From contig JAVVRI010000072.1 in assembly GCA_036654795.1 (NCBI GenBank), forward strand, positions 1-15,644: 15,644 bases of DNA, written 5' to 3'. Shown here in pieces: positions 1-8,213 of the stretch. Position 1 is the first letter of the stretch, and every line of letters begins with the position of its first letter. The position numbers were made by a program, and so were the translations under genes. The notes below the pieces were generated by a model that was not told the DNA's origin, searched no databases, and saw only the letters and a list, made by a program, of their open reading frames with translations. The stretch comes from JAVVRI01 sp036654795. Lineage in GTDB: Bacteria > Bacteroidota > Bacteroidia > Bacteroidales > Tannerellaceae.

Positions 1-317
1 TTTTCTTCTTGCATTGTTGATTCTTTTTAGAGTCAACCTTATTTACAAAAAGACATAATGTTAGTTAGAATATGTTATAAATCATATAACTTCGTCAACC
101 TCCTGATTGTTAGTCTGCTGTTCAGCAATTAACGTTCCCGTCTCGGACTATTAGTACATACAAATCAGACAAAAGTAGTAGCTACCTCATGCTTCTATCC
201 ACTACTTTTGCCTCAGTTTCTTATACGAACAGATAAGCCTCTGGCGGTATCCGGTCAAACGGAGGCTGTTACATTTTAACTTTTTGACCTATAGTAATAT
301 TATTAAAGAACAATATC
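1..317. other. Non-coding leader with inverted repeats upstream of lyase operon
   Basis: No convincing gene lies in these 317 bases. Three dyads are visible. CAAAAGTAGT at 170-179 is mirrored perfectly by ACTACTTTTG at 201-210. AGCCTC at 236-241 pairs with GAGGCT at 262-267. GGTCAAA at 253-259 pairs with TTTGACC at 283-289. The right arm of the first dyad contains TACTTTTG, which fits the Bacteroides -7 promoter consensus. The region is AT-rich, as expected for a promoter and 5' untranslated leader. A minus-strand ATG at 14-12 could begin a divergent gene running out of the window, but only four codons are visible, so I do not call it. Confidence 0.6.
203..210 (+). promoter_or_regulatory. Candidate -7 promoter element for the lyase-GH88 operon
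   Basis: TACTTTTG matches the Bacteroides primary-sigma -7 consensus TAnnTTTG and lies about 108 bases before the lyase start codon. No good TTTG -33 element is seen 19-21 bases upstream, so this would be a weak or activator-dependent promoter. The element is also the right arm of a perfect 10-bp inverted repeat (170-179 with 201-210). The left arm therefore presents the same -7 motif on the minus strand. The call rests on the motif alone. Confidence 0.35.
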
Positions 318-2249
318 ATGAACACACGACGATTATTAGGCTTTGTCTGCCTGCTATTCTTTCTAGCGGTGCATCTTCATGCCTACACAGAGCGCAATCT
401 GTTGCAAAAGACAGCAGATCTGGAAAAAGTAAAATCAGCACTGGTCATGAACCAGAAATGGGTGCCTTATCCCAATTATACCGACCGGGCAGGTTGGGAT
501 AAATTACTAGGGGATTACAAAGCCGGCATCATTCGTAAAGGAGAAAAAATGCTTAACTACGAATGGAAGGTAGTAACGGCAACCGATTACATAGAATATG
601 AACGAACCGGCAACCGACGGATTATGGAAGATCCATTTGATAGTAACAACAATGCCATATCCTGCCTATTGATGGCGGAACTAGCTGAGGGGAAAGGTCG
701 TTTTATAGACCAACTGATCAACGGCGTTTATCAAAGTTGCGAAATGACTTCGTGGGCTTTGTCCGCCCACCTCTCAGCCCAACATTCAAAGCGCTCTCTT
801 CCGGACTACAAAGAACATATAATAGACTTGACTGTCGGCGACATAGGCTCATTGCTTTCATGGACCTATTACTTCATGCAAAAAGAATTCGACCAAGTGA
901 ATCCTGTCATCTCGGAACGTCTACGGCATGAGTTGCAGACACGCATTCTGGACACCTATATGAAGGAAGATCGTTTCTGGTGGATGGCTTTCAATTATAA
1001 ACCAGGCACTATGGTAAATAACTGGAATCCTTGGTGTAACTCCAACGTATTGCAATGTTTCTTCCTCTTGGAAAACAACCGAGACGTTCTGGCTAAAGCT
1101 GTACAGCGTACCATGATATCAGTAGATAAGTTCATCAACTATACGCATGCTGACGGGGCTTGCGAAGAAGGCCCTTCGTATTGGGGACATGCTGCCGGCA
1201 AGATGTACGATTATCTGCAAATGCTTTCTGATGGGACAGATGGAAAGATCAGCCTGTTTGATCAACCAATCATTAAAAATATGGGCGAATATATTGCTCG
1301 CTCGTATGTTGGTAAGGGCTGGGTGGTAAACTTTGCCGATGCTTCGGCCAAAGGCGGAGGCGATCAGCAAATTATTTTCCGTTATGGAAAAGCGGTAAAA
1401 AGTGATGTGATGATGCAATATGCAGCTTACCTAAACAGCTTGTCTGAAAAGAAAGAGCTCACTGCCGGAAGAGATCTATTCCGCACGTTGCAGTGCCTCT
1501 TATATGTCGATGAGATGGAGAAGACTAAACCTGTTTATCAAGCTCCGGCTTATACCTGGTATCCGGAAACAGAGTTCTGTTATATGACCAACAAAAGTGG
1601 ATTCTTCTTTGCATCCAAAGGAGGATACAACAACGAGAGCCATAACCACAACGACGCCGGAACCTTTTCGTTGTATCTGAACACAACGCCGATCATTATT
1701 GATGCCGGCGTGGGTACGTATACGCGCCAAACATTCAGTTCCGAGCGTTACAACATCTGGTCGATGCAGAGCAATTACCATAACCTGCCAATGATAAATG
1801 GGACGCCGCAACAATTTGGCTCTAACTATAAAGCAACGGACGTAACGTTCAATCCGAAAAAGATGTCGTTTCGTGCTAACATAGCAACGGCTTATCCCAC
1901 AGAGGCTGCCGTACAGAAATGGGTTCGTTCCTATACCCTGAGTAAGGATGCACTAAAAATAGAAGATTCCTTTGTGTTAGACAATGCTTTGCAACCTAAC
2001 AAAATAAACTTCCTGACTCGTGGGCAGGTGGATCTGACAGAGCCCGGCGTTATAAAGATTGAGGCGGACGGTGAAAAAGTAACTCTGTCCTATCAGAAAG
2101 ATACGTTTACGCCAAGCATTGAAACGGTTGAGCTAACCGATCCCCGTCTGTCCAATGTCTGGGGCAAAGAGATCTACCGAATATCCTTAGTGGCGAATAA
2201 ACTACCGCTTACCGGAAACTACAACTATACAATAACAACAACAAAATAA
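318..2249 (+). CDS. Secreted heparinase II/III-family polysaccharide lyase
   Basis: The 643-aa protein probably cleaves a uronic-acid-containing polysaccharide by beta-elimination in the periplasm or at the cell surface. It begins with a type I signal peptide (hydrophobic core about residues 6-20, likely cut after HLHA, residue 22). An all-alpha toroid domain follows, then a beta-rich heparinase II/III-like C-terminal half. Visible motifs fit this superfamily: NNWNPW at 234-239, EEGPSYWGH at 283-291 with candidate catalytic Tyr288, SHNHNDAG at 441-448 with His442 and His444, Asp462, and SNYHNLP at 485-491 with His488. By analogy with Pedobacter heparinase II, His444, Asp462 and His488 could be metal ligands. 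It is first in an operon with a GH88 enzyme 7 bp downstream, the usual partner that removes lyase-generated unsaturated ends. The exact PL family and substrate cannot be told from sequence alone. No frameshift or truncation is seen. Confidence 0.85.
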   Translation: MNTRRLLGFVCLLFFLAVHLHAYTERNLLQKTADLEKVKSALVMNQKWVPYPNYTDRAGWDKLLGDYKAGIIRKGEKMLNYEWKVVTATDYIEYERTGNRRIMEDPFDSNNNAISCLLMAELAEGKGRFIDQLINGVYQSCEMTSWALSAHLSAQHSKRSLPDYKEHIIDLTVGDIGSLLSWTYYFMQKEFDQVNPVISERLRHELQTRILDTYMKEDRFWWMAFNYKPGTMVNNWNPWCNSNVLQCFFLLENNRDVLAKAVQRTMISVDKFINYTHADGACEEGPSYWGHAAGKMYDYLQMLSDGTDGKISLFDQPIIKNMGEYIARSYVGKGWVVNFADASAKGGGDQQIIFRYGKAVKSDVMMQYAAYLNSLSEKKELTAGRDLFRTLQCLLYVDEMEKTKPVYQAPAYTWYPETEFCYMTNKSGFFFASKGGYNNESHNHNDAGTFSLYLNTTPIIIDAGVGTYTRQTFSSERYNIWSMQSNYHNLPMINGTPQQFGSNYKATDVTFNPKKMSFRANIATAYPTEAAVQKWVRSYTLSKDALKIEDSFVLDNALQPNKINFLTRGQVDLTEPGVIKIEADGEKVTLSYQKDTFTPSIETVELTDPRLSNVWGKEIYRISLVANKLPLTGNYNYTITTTK

Positions 2250-2256
2250 GAATCGT

Positions 2257-3465
2257 ATGATGAAGAATTTAATTGCTTTTGCATGTTCCGCACTGCTGCT
2301 TTCGTGTGCCAACACACCTCAAAAGGTGGAGAAAAGCTTTATGGAAGAGAATATTGACTTTGCCCATGCACAGTTAGGGAAGGAAATTATTGTTATCGAA
2401 GCAAGTGGAAAATGTCTGAACCCTGTTACGCTAAAGACTGATAGTTCCATTTATTACTGTGGTTATGCCGATTGGCGCAGCGGCTTCTTTCCCGGATCTA
2501 TCTGGTATCTGTACGAGCTAACCGGCGACAGTACCTTGCTACCTCTTGCTACCAAATACACCCAAGCCATCGAAGAGGCTAAAAAGTTGACTTGGCATCA
2601 CGACATCGGTTTCATCATTAATTGCAGTTTCGGCAATGGGTTGCGCCTGACCGGCACACCTGCGTATAAGGATGTTATAGTGGAAGCTGCCCGCTCGCTC
2701 TCCACTCGTTTCCGCGATAAGGCCGGCATTATTCAGTCGTGGGATGTGGAGCGTGGTTGGCAATCCGAACGCGGATGGGAATGTCCCGTGATTATCGACA
2801 ATATGATGAACTTAGAGCTGATGTTCGAAGCTACGCGCCTCGTCGGCGATTCGTCTTTTTATAAGATAGCCGTTTCGCATGCCGACCGTACCATGCAGGA
2901 ACATTTCCGTACCGATGGCAGCTGCTATCATGTGATCGACTATAGCCTCAAAGACGGTTCTGTGCGCCATCGCCAGACGGCACAAGGATATGCTGACGAA
3001 TCTATATGGAGCCGTGGACAGGCATGGGCTATTTATGGTTATACTGTTTGCTTCCGTGAAACGGGTGACCGTAAATACCTTGAACAAGCGTTGAAAACGT
3101 TCGGGATGATGAAGTCTTTGCCCAATATGCCGGCTGACCGGATTCCTTATTGGGACATGTCTGCCCCCAATATTCCGAACGAACCGCGTGATGTATCTAC
3201 CGCTTCGTGCATTGCCTCTGCTTTATATGAGATTAGCACATTGGATGTACCCGATGCTGCCGGCTACAAAGCGTATGCAGACAGTATGATGACTGCCCTT
3301 TCTTCGCCTGCCTACCGCGCAGCGGTAGGAGCAAACGGTAATTTCCTGTTGATGCATTCCGTAGGTAGTATTCCTCATCATTCAGAAATTGATGTACCTT
3401 TAAACTATGCGGACTATTATTATTTAGAAGCATTAAAGCGTAAAAAGGATATCGAAGACCAATAA
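2257..3465 (+). CDS. GH88 unsaturated glucuronyl hydrolase, lipoprotein
   Basis: The 402-aa protein is a glycoside hydrolase family 88 enzyme. This family hydrolyses the 4,5-unsaturated uronic acid left at the non-reducing end of oligosaccharides by a polysaccharide lyase, by hydrating the double bond. The N-terminus is a lipoprotein signal with lipobox LLSC (Cys17). No acidic surface-export signal follows the Cys, so a periplasmic location is likely. The (alpha/alpha)6 barrel shows SGFFPG (75-80), HHDIGF with Asp116, IIDNMMNLE with Asp181, and SRGQAWA (252-258). Asp116 and Asp181 correspond to the two essential aspartates of Bacillus UGL (Asp88 and Asp149). It starts 7 bp after the lyase stop; ATGATG gives two possible adjacent starts. 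A short duplication, ERGW-QS-ERGW (165-174), sits just before the second Asp and is absent from the paralogue at 9443-10648. A strong terminator follows the gene. Confidence 0.92.
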   Translation: MMKNLIAFACSALLLSCANTPQKVEKSFMEENIDFAHAQLGKEIIVIEASGKCLNPVTLKTDSSIYYCGYADWRSGFFPGSIWYLYELTGDSTLLPLATKYTQAIEEAKKLTWHHDIGFIINCSFGNGLRLTGTPAYKDVIVEAARSLSTRFRDKAGIIQSWDVERGWQSERGWECPVIIDNMMNLELMFEATRLVGDSSFYKIAVSHADRTMQEHFRTDGSCYHVIDYSLKDGSVRHRQTAQGYADESIWSRGQAWAIYGYTVCFRETGDRKYLEQALKTFGMMKSLPNMPADRIPYWDMSAPNIPNEPRDVSTASCIASALYEISTLDVPDAAGYKAYADSMMTALSSPAYRAAVGANGNFLLMHSVGSIPHHSEIDVPLNYADYYYLEALKRKKDIEDQ

Positions 3466-3478
3466 AACAGCATAAAAT

Positions 3479-3528
3479 AAACAAAGATCATCCTTGCATA
3501 CAAGTCTATGCAAGGATGATCTTTGTTT
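3479..3528. terminator. Bidirectional intrinsic terminator between convergent operons
   Basis: A perfect 22-bp inverted repeat (3479-3500 with 3507-3528) closes on the 6-base loop CAAGTC. On the plus strand the stem end runs into TTTGTTTTTTAA. On the minus strand it runs into TTATTTTATG, so both transcripts end on a U-rich tract. It lies 13 bases after the GH88 stop and one base past the end of the GH95-like stop codon, and so serves both converging operons. Confidence 0.93.
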
Positions 3529-3529
3529 T

Positions 3530-5743
3530 TTAATTGGTTACGCCATAGCAGTTATATACTCCGCCCTCTACAACAATAGGTTCAACGGCCAGCTGGTCGG
3601 GTTCTCCTACATACAGCAGGGCTGTTTCGCCCTTTTTCAATAGTATTTGAACTTTCGTATCGCTTATCTTTCTGCATTTTGCACCTTTTATTTTAAATGG
3701 TGCTTTAAAGTTGTGCTCCACTAGGCACGGTTCGCCCGCCTTACTATATATTTGAATCCATTTGGTGACACCTTCCTTTCGGCCGGCAGAAACAACAAAG
3801 CCGCCTTCTGCCAGTAGGTTATGGAAAACAGCTTCTTTCCAACTTTCACTTACTCCGGGGAATATCCGGATTCTATCGCCCCAACTTTGTATCAGCATAT
3901 CCTGAAGCATCCGGCAGAGTCCGCCATACGTCTCGCCACAGGGGGATTTACCTTCCGAATGGGTCATGTTCTTGGATAAGTTAGAGGTGTTGAGTGACAA
4001 ATTCATGTGCTTGAGCGCACTGTTGCCGTCTCTCATATAGGAATACATCGAACTGATGATGGCTTGCGTCCAAGTGTTTGGTATTGTAGGATCACCCCAA
4101 TGCTGAATAGAACGAAGGATCAAGTCCTTGTTCTCCGGTTGATCATAATTAACCAGTGCATAGGGATAAACCTGAAACAGATGACACCAATGGCGGTGCA
4201 TCAGCGGTGCCTCATAATGGGCAGAGGACATAAAGCCGGTTTCGTTTACCGAATAAGGAATTAAATGCTTCAAGGTATGCTTCCACTCAGCCCGTTGCTT
4301 GTCTTTTAGCCCCAAACGTTTATCAATGGCAAGCAATGTTTGGCAACCCCAACGTAAAGAAGAAAGGTCGTAGTTCGTATCCGTATCGTTGGTGGCTTCG
4401 GGTGAATGGCTTTTAGGGGTATGGATTAGCCCCTTTTCATCCGTAGTCACTACATTCAACAAGAAGTTGACGGCACGTTTGAGTAAAGGTTGGAACTGCT
4501 CTTTCAGGTAGACATCGTCCATATTCATCCGGTAATGTTCCCACATATAGTACATCAGGTATATCAAATTGGAACGTTCCGGATACTCGGCATTCGGCCA
4601 TTCGAACACAGGGTCGATCTGGTCTTTTCCCGTACAGCGAACCAACCCGGCAGCATTGTAGCGCCATTGCTCGGGGATACTATTGATCAGGTTTTGTTCG
4701 TTAGCATGAATATAGTCGGTCAGCGTAGAGGTCAACTCCAGTTGATTGGATATATGCAAGGAGCTAAACAGCATCTGCGTGTTTAAGTTAAACCAGACGC
4801 CCGGCCAGATGGTAAACTTATACCAAGGCCCCATCAAGTCACAAAGGGGAGCACCCTTACGCATCATAGAACCTAGCTTGTATTGCAAACCCCAGTATAA
4901 GGACTCCATACGGGGATGAGGGATCGAAATGAAGCTAGCGGTATAATATTTGTTCCACCATTTCTTATGAGCAGCCAATTGTTCTTCCATCTCCTTTTCA
5001 ACCACATGGCGGTTGATGAGTTGAACGGCCTTTTCTATTGCCTGATTTCCGGGATAGCTGTCCTGAATGGTAATAATCAAACGGGTTTTGTTTTGTGGCA
5101 GCGCAACCTCTTTCCACGCAGTCACATAACACCCTCCGGCATCTCTGTTTTGAACGGATAGATGAACGCCGTCCACCACACGTTGCTGCGCTTCGGGATT
5201 CAGATACCGCGTTCCTTTCTTTGGCAGCCGAGGCACAACGGAGGCTTCGGGACGGAAGATCCAGTAACAGTTCAATTCCGGAGAACGGGTATATTCCAGC
5301 ACAATCACATCCGCATTTCTTAATACTTTCATGTTTAATTGGAGCTGGTAATTATTGTCGGTATGCAAGGTAAAGCGGCTTTCTGCATTATAGAGATCTA
5401 AGCGGCCAACGGCTTTCCTTACCTGATAATTGCACGCCAATTCAAAGAAGCCGACAGGCAGGCGGCCATTATCGACAATGCTCCGAGCTTCTGTCTGCCT
5501 ACGCTCCACAACTTCCGTACTGCCCACATCCAGCCGGAGGGATCCTTCCTCAGGCATATAAAGCATCGCGCCCAGCAAACCGTTACCCACAAAAGGAGCT
5601 TCAAAATAATTCGTCGGAGTCTTCTCCCAGATCAGATCGTGGCGAGACAGGAAGTCCTGCCAATTGATCTGCTCCGCTACTCTCTCCTGTCCATAAAGGA
5701 GGGGAGAGAGTAGCAGACTGATCAGTAATAGTACTTTTTTCAT
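3530..5743 (-). CDS. Divergent GH95-like glycoside hydrolase, secreted
   Basis: The 737-aa protein has a type I signal peptide (hydrophobic stretch at residues 4-16, cut near residue 18). An N-terminal beta domain carries the GH95-style APFVGNGLLGAM (49-60), followed by an (alpha/alpha)6 catalytic domain and a C-terminal beta domain. Family GH95 contains alpha-1,2-L-fucosidases and alpha-L-galactosidases. Family-like positions are visible: NLN at 319-321 for the paired Asn, SPE at 447-449 (Glu449) for the general acid, and HRHWCHL at 516-522, where the family usually has HRHxSHL. The conserved D-G-N-F-G-G stretch near the C-terminal end of the barrel is replaced by CGETYGG (602-608), so a Glu may stand in for the usual catalytic-assist Asp. 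It is the last gene of the minus operon, 41 bp after the GH3 gene, and ends at the shared terminator. Membership of the superfamily is fairly clear; specificity is not. Confidence 0.68.
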   Translation of the reverse strand: MKKVLLLISLLLSPLLYGQERVAEQINWQDFLSRHDLIWEKTPTNYFEAPFVGNGLLGAMLYMPEEGSLRLDVGSTEVVERRQTEARSIVDNGRLPVGFFELACNYQVRKAVGRLDLYNAESRFTLHTDNNYQLQLNMKVLRNADVIVLEYTRSPELNCYWIFRPEASVVPRLPKKGTRYLNPEAQQRVVDGVHLSVQNRDAGGCYVTAWKEVALPQNKTRLIITIQDSYPGNQAIEKAVQLINRHVVEKEMEEQLAAHKKWWNKYYTASFISIPHPRMESLYWGLQYKLGSMMRKGAPLCDLMGPWYKFTIWPGVWFNLNTQMLFSSLHISNQLELTSTLTDYIHANEQNLINSIPEQWRYNAAGLVRCTGKDQIDPVFEWPNAEYPERSNLIYLMYYMWEHYRMNMDDVYLKEQFQPLLKRAVNFLLNVVTTDEKGLIHTPKSHSPEATNDTDTNYDLSSLRWGCQTLLAIDKRLGLKDKQRAEWKHTLKHLIPYSVNETGFMSSAHYEAPLMHRHWCHLFQVYPYALVNYDQPENKDLILRSIQHWGDPTIPNTWTQAIISSMYSYMRDGNSALKHMNLSLNTSNLSKNMTHSEGKSPCGETYGGLCRMLQDMLIQSWGDRIRIFPGVSESWKEAVFHNLLAEGGFVVSAGRKEGVTKWIQIYSKAGEPCLVEHNFKAPFKIKGAKCRKISDTKVQILLKKGETALLYVGEPDQLAVEPIVVEGGVYNCYGVTN

Positions 5744-5784
5744 AACAAGTTGTTAGATTTAATACAAACTTAAATGTTTCTTTA

Positions 5785-8208
5785 TTAATTCAATAGTTCA
5801 AAGTCATCCTTCAGACGAATATCTTCGGAACTGCTGCCAATGCGGACTTCGAATGTGCCCGGCTCAACCGTCCAGTGCATATCTTTATCCAACAGTTGCA
5901 AGTCGGAAGGTTCAAGCGTGAACCGGACAGTCTTCGTTTCTCCGGGAGCGAGCGTAATACGTTCGAAATTCCTCAGTTGAGAATCGTAAGTTACCACGCT
6001 GCTGACCTTATCCTGTATATAGAGTTGTGCCACTTCGTCACCCGTCCGCTTACCGGTATTGGTTACGTCGAAGGAGACGTTAACAGTACCTTGTGTGCCT
6101 TTTGCTGGAGCTTCAATGTGCAGATTGGCATAGCTAAACGTTGTGTAGCTTAACCCATGTCCAAACGGATAAAGCGAACCGAGCACACGCGTACTGCCTG
6201 AACCGTTCGGACCAGATCCATACTGTCCGCCGTGCGAACCCTTTTTGTAGGGGAAGTTCAGTTCTATCTGCCCAACGCTTTTAGGGAAGGTCACGGTTAG
6301 TTTGCCGCCGGGGTTATTCTCTCCAAACAATGTTTCGGCAATAACCTGTCCGCCAAGGTAACTGGGAAACCAGGTTTCCAGTATGGCAGGGATGTTGCGG
6401 TCTGCCCAATTGATGGTTAACGGCTGACCGTTGATCAAGACCAGTACAACCGGCTTGCCCGTTTTATGAAGTGCTTCGAGCAGTTGTTGCTGGCGTCCGG
6501 GCAGGTCGAGCGATGTGCGTGAACGGCTTTCGCCTGTTCTGTATTCATCTTCGCCCATAACAGCAATCACCACATCCGACTCCTTGGCTTGCGCTACAGC
6601 CTTTTGTATGCTTTTTTCTTCGTCAGCAGTAAGCGGAGTAGGCACCAATTCGCTGTCCGGCCAGTTAGCATCTACCACATGGCAGCCCTTGCTATAGGTC
6701 ACTTCTGCCGCGCCCTTCAAGTATTTTTGCAATCCTTTCAGCACCGTCACCGTGGGCAGACCATTCGGTCCATAGCGGCTGACCATGAAATTATCCTCAT
6801 CGGCCAACGGACCTGTCACCAATACTTTTCGGATCTGCTTCTTGTCGAGCGGCAAGAGGTTCTGAGCATTCTTTAAGAGAATGAGCGACTGACGCTGCAT
6901 GTCCATCACAAAATCCGGATGTTTGTCTGCTCCAGCTTGTTTGTCTGCTTCTTTGGGATTCTTCACATAAGGAGTATCGAACAGACCAAGACGAAACTTC
7001 ACGCTCAACACTTCGCTTACACGTCTATCTACTGTTGCCATAGACAGTTTGTTTTCCGCTACCAAACGGCGTACGGGAAGGATAAAATTGGCAGGCTGCG
7101 TGAAGTTCGTGCGTACGTTCAGTCCGGCTTCAAGCACTTGGCGGACGGCATCATCATAGCTGTCAGCTGTATGGTGCTTGGAATGTACAAACTCCACAGC
7201 TTCACTGTCGCTCACCACATATCCGGTAAAACCATATTCGTTGCGTAGCAGTTGGGTTAGGAAATAGTGGCTTGCCGTAATCGGGACACCATCCCAATCG
7301 TTATAACTGCTCATCACACCCATCGGCGAGGCTTCTTGTATCACCCGACGAAAAGGATAGAGATGCATTTCGTGCAGTTCACGAGGCGTTACGTGCGGAT
7401 CAGTCCGGCAGGCAGCATCGCGCCCTCCCTTCGGAACGCTATACACCGCAAAGTGTTTCAGGGTGGAACCAACCCCCTTGGACTGTATTCCTTTGACCAT
7501 CTGAACACCCATTTCGGCAATCAAGAAAGGGTCTTCTCCATAGCATTCCAGTATCCTGCCCCAACGAGGGTCGCGGGCTACGTCCAGTATGGGTGCGTAG
7601 ACATTCGAATATCCAAGAAGTTTAGCCTCCTTACCAACAATCTCTCCGGCTTGACGTACCAATGCCCGGTTCCAAGTACTCCCAACAGCGATGGGGGCAG
7701 GAAGCGGCGTTGCTTTGGTATGATTCAGACCGTGTATGCCTTCATTCGTGAAATCAACCGGTATCCCCAAGCGGGTTTCTTCAATGAACCAGCGCTGGAT
7801 TTTGTTTTTTGCTTCTACATGGTTGGAATAGGGATAGATCAGCGAATAAGCACGCTTGTAACCGGAACCTACTCCGTTCAGTTGCTCATCTATATTGGCA
7901 ATGCCGTCCTTCCATATTTCCTGCTTCCATTGCTCGGTAGGCAAGGAGTCTTTAAGGACACGGCGATAGCCATAGAGGGTGGCCAGTTGGCAACTCTTTT
8001 CTTCCAACGTCATTTGCGAGAGCAGATTGGCTACCCGGCTGGCTACCGGTTGCGCAGGATCTTCATAGAGATCTTTCTTTCCGTTTTTATTAAAATCAGT
8101 CCACGTATCGTGATAGATGTCTGCCTTTGGTTGCGCAATAGCAGATAGCCCTGACAAGCTTGCAACTGTTATCAGAGCTATTTGTTTGCATGTGTTTTTC
8201 AAGTTCAT
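5785..8208 (-). CDS. GH3 glycoside hydrolase (beta-glucosidase/xylosidase type), secreted
   Basis: The 807-aa protein is a three-domain family 3 enzyme that would release terminal beta-linked sugars in the periplasm. I start it at the ATG at 8208. The open frame extends upstream to 8274, but that start would overlap the previous gene by 61 bases and would bury the signal peptide. From 8208 the protein opens with a signal peptide ending SAIAQ (22-26). A short segment, DFNKNGKKDLYED (38-50), seen in many Bacteroidota GH3 proteins, comes next. The TIM-barrel domain shows RDPRWGR (212-218), KHFAVYS (251-257) and VVSDSEAV (331-338), with the nucleophile at Asp334. The alpha/beta sandwich shows GEDEYRTGESRSRTSLDLPG (552-571), where the acid/base Glu should lie. 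A fibronectin III-like domain occupies about 690-800. Only 5 bp separate it from the DUF2264 stop, suggesting translational coupling. Substrate cannot be fixed within GH3. Confidence 0.93.
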   Translation of the reverse strand: MNLKNTCKQIALITVASLSGLSAIAQPKADIYHDTWTDFNKNGKKDLYEDPAQPVASRVANLLSQMTLEEKSCQLATLYGYRRVLKDSLPTEQWKQEIWKDGIANIDEQLNGVGSGYKRAYSLIYPYSNHVEAKNKIQRWFIEETRLGIPVDFTNEGIHGLNHTKATPLPAPIAVGSTWNRALVRQAGEIVGKEAKLLGYSNVYAPILDVARDPRWGRILECYGEDPFLIAEMGVQMVKGIQSKGVGSTLKHFAVYSVPKGGRDAACRTDPHVTPRELHEMHLYPFRRVIQEASPMGVMSSYNDWDGVPITASHYFLTQLLRNEYGFTGYVVSDSEAVEFVHSKHHTADSYDDAVRQVLEAGLNVRTNFTQPANFILPVRRLVAENKLSMATVDRRVSEVLSVKFRLGLFDTPYVKNPKEADKQAGADKHPDFVMDMQRQSLILLKNAQNLLPLDKKQIRKVLVTGPLADEDNFMVSRYGPNGLPTVTVLKGLQKYLKGAAEVTYSKGCHVVDANWPDSELVPTPLTADEEKSIQKAVAQAKESDVVIAVMGEDEYRTGESRSRTSLDLPGRQQQLLEALHKTGKPVVLVLINGQPLTINWADRNIPAILETWFPSYLGGQVIAETLFGENNPGGKLTVTFPKSVGQIELNFPYKKGSHGGQYGSGPNGSGSTRVLGSLYPFGHGLSYTTFSYANLHIEAPAKGTQGTVNVSFDVTNTGKRTGDEVAQLYIQDKVSSVVTYDSQLRNFERITLAPGETKTVRFTLEPSDLQLLDKDMHWTVEPGTFEVRIGSSSEDIRLKDDFELLN

Positions 8209-8213
8209 ATACG

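Noticed and set aside
1..14. Possible start of a divergent minus-strand gene (MQEEK) at the left edge
   Set aside because: Only four complete codons are visible, so coding cannot be judged.
135..160. Stretch GGACTATTAGTAC resembling the complement of a 23S rRNA 3' end
   Set aside because: The similarity covers about a dozen bases and the flanking sequence does not continue as rRNA, so chance is more likely.
7267..8148. 293-codon plus-strand open frame opposite the GH3 gene
   Set aside because: It lies wholly antisense to a clear GH3 coding region and its translation has no recognisable domain. It is a shadow frame.
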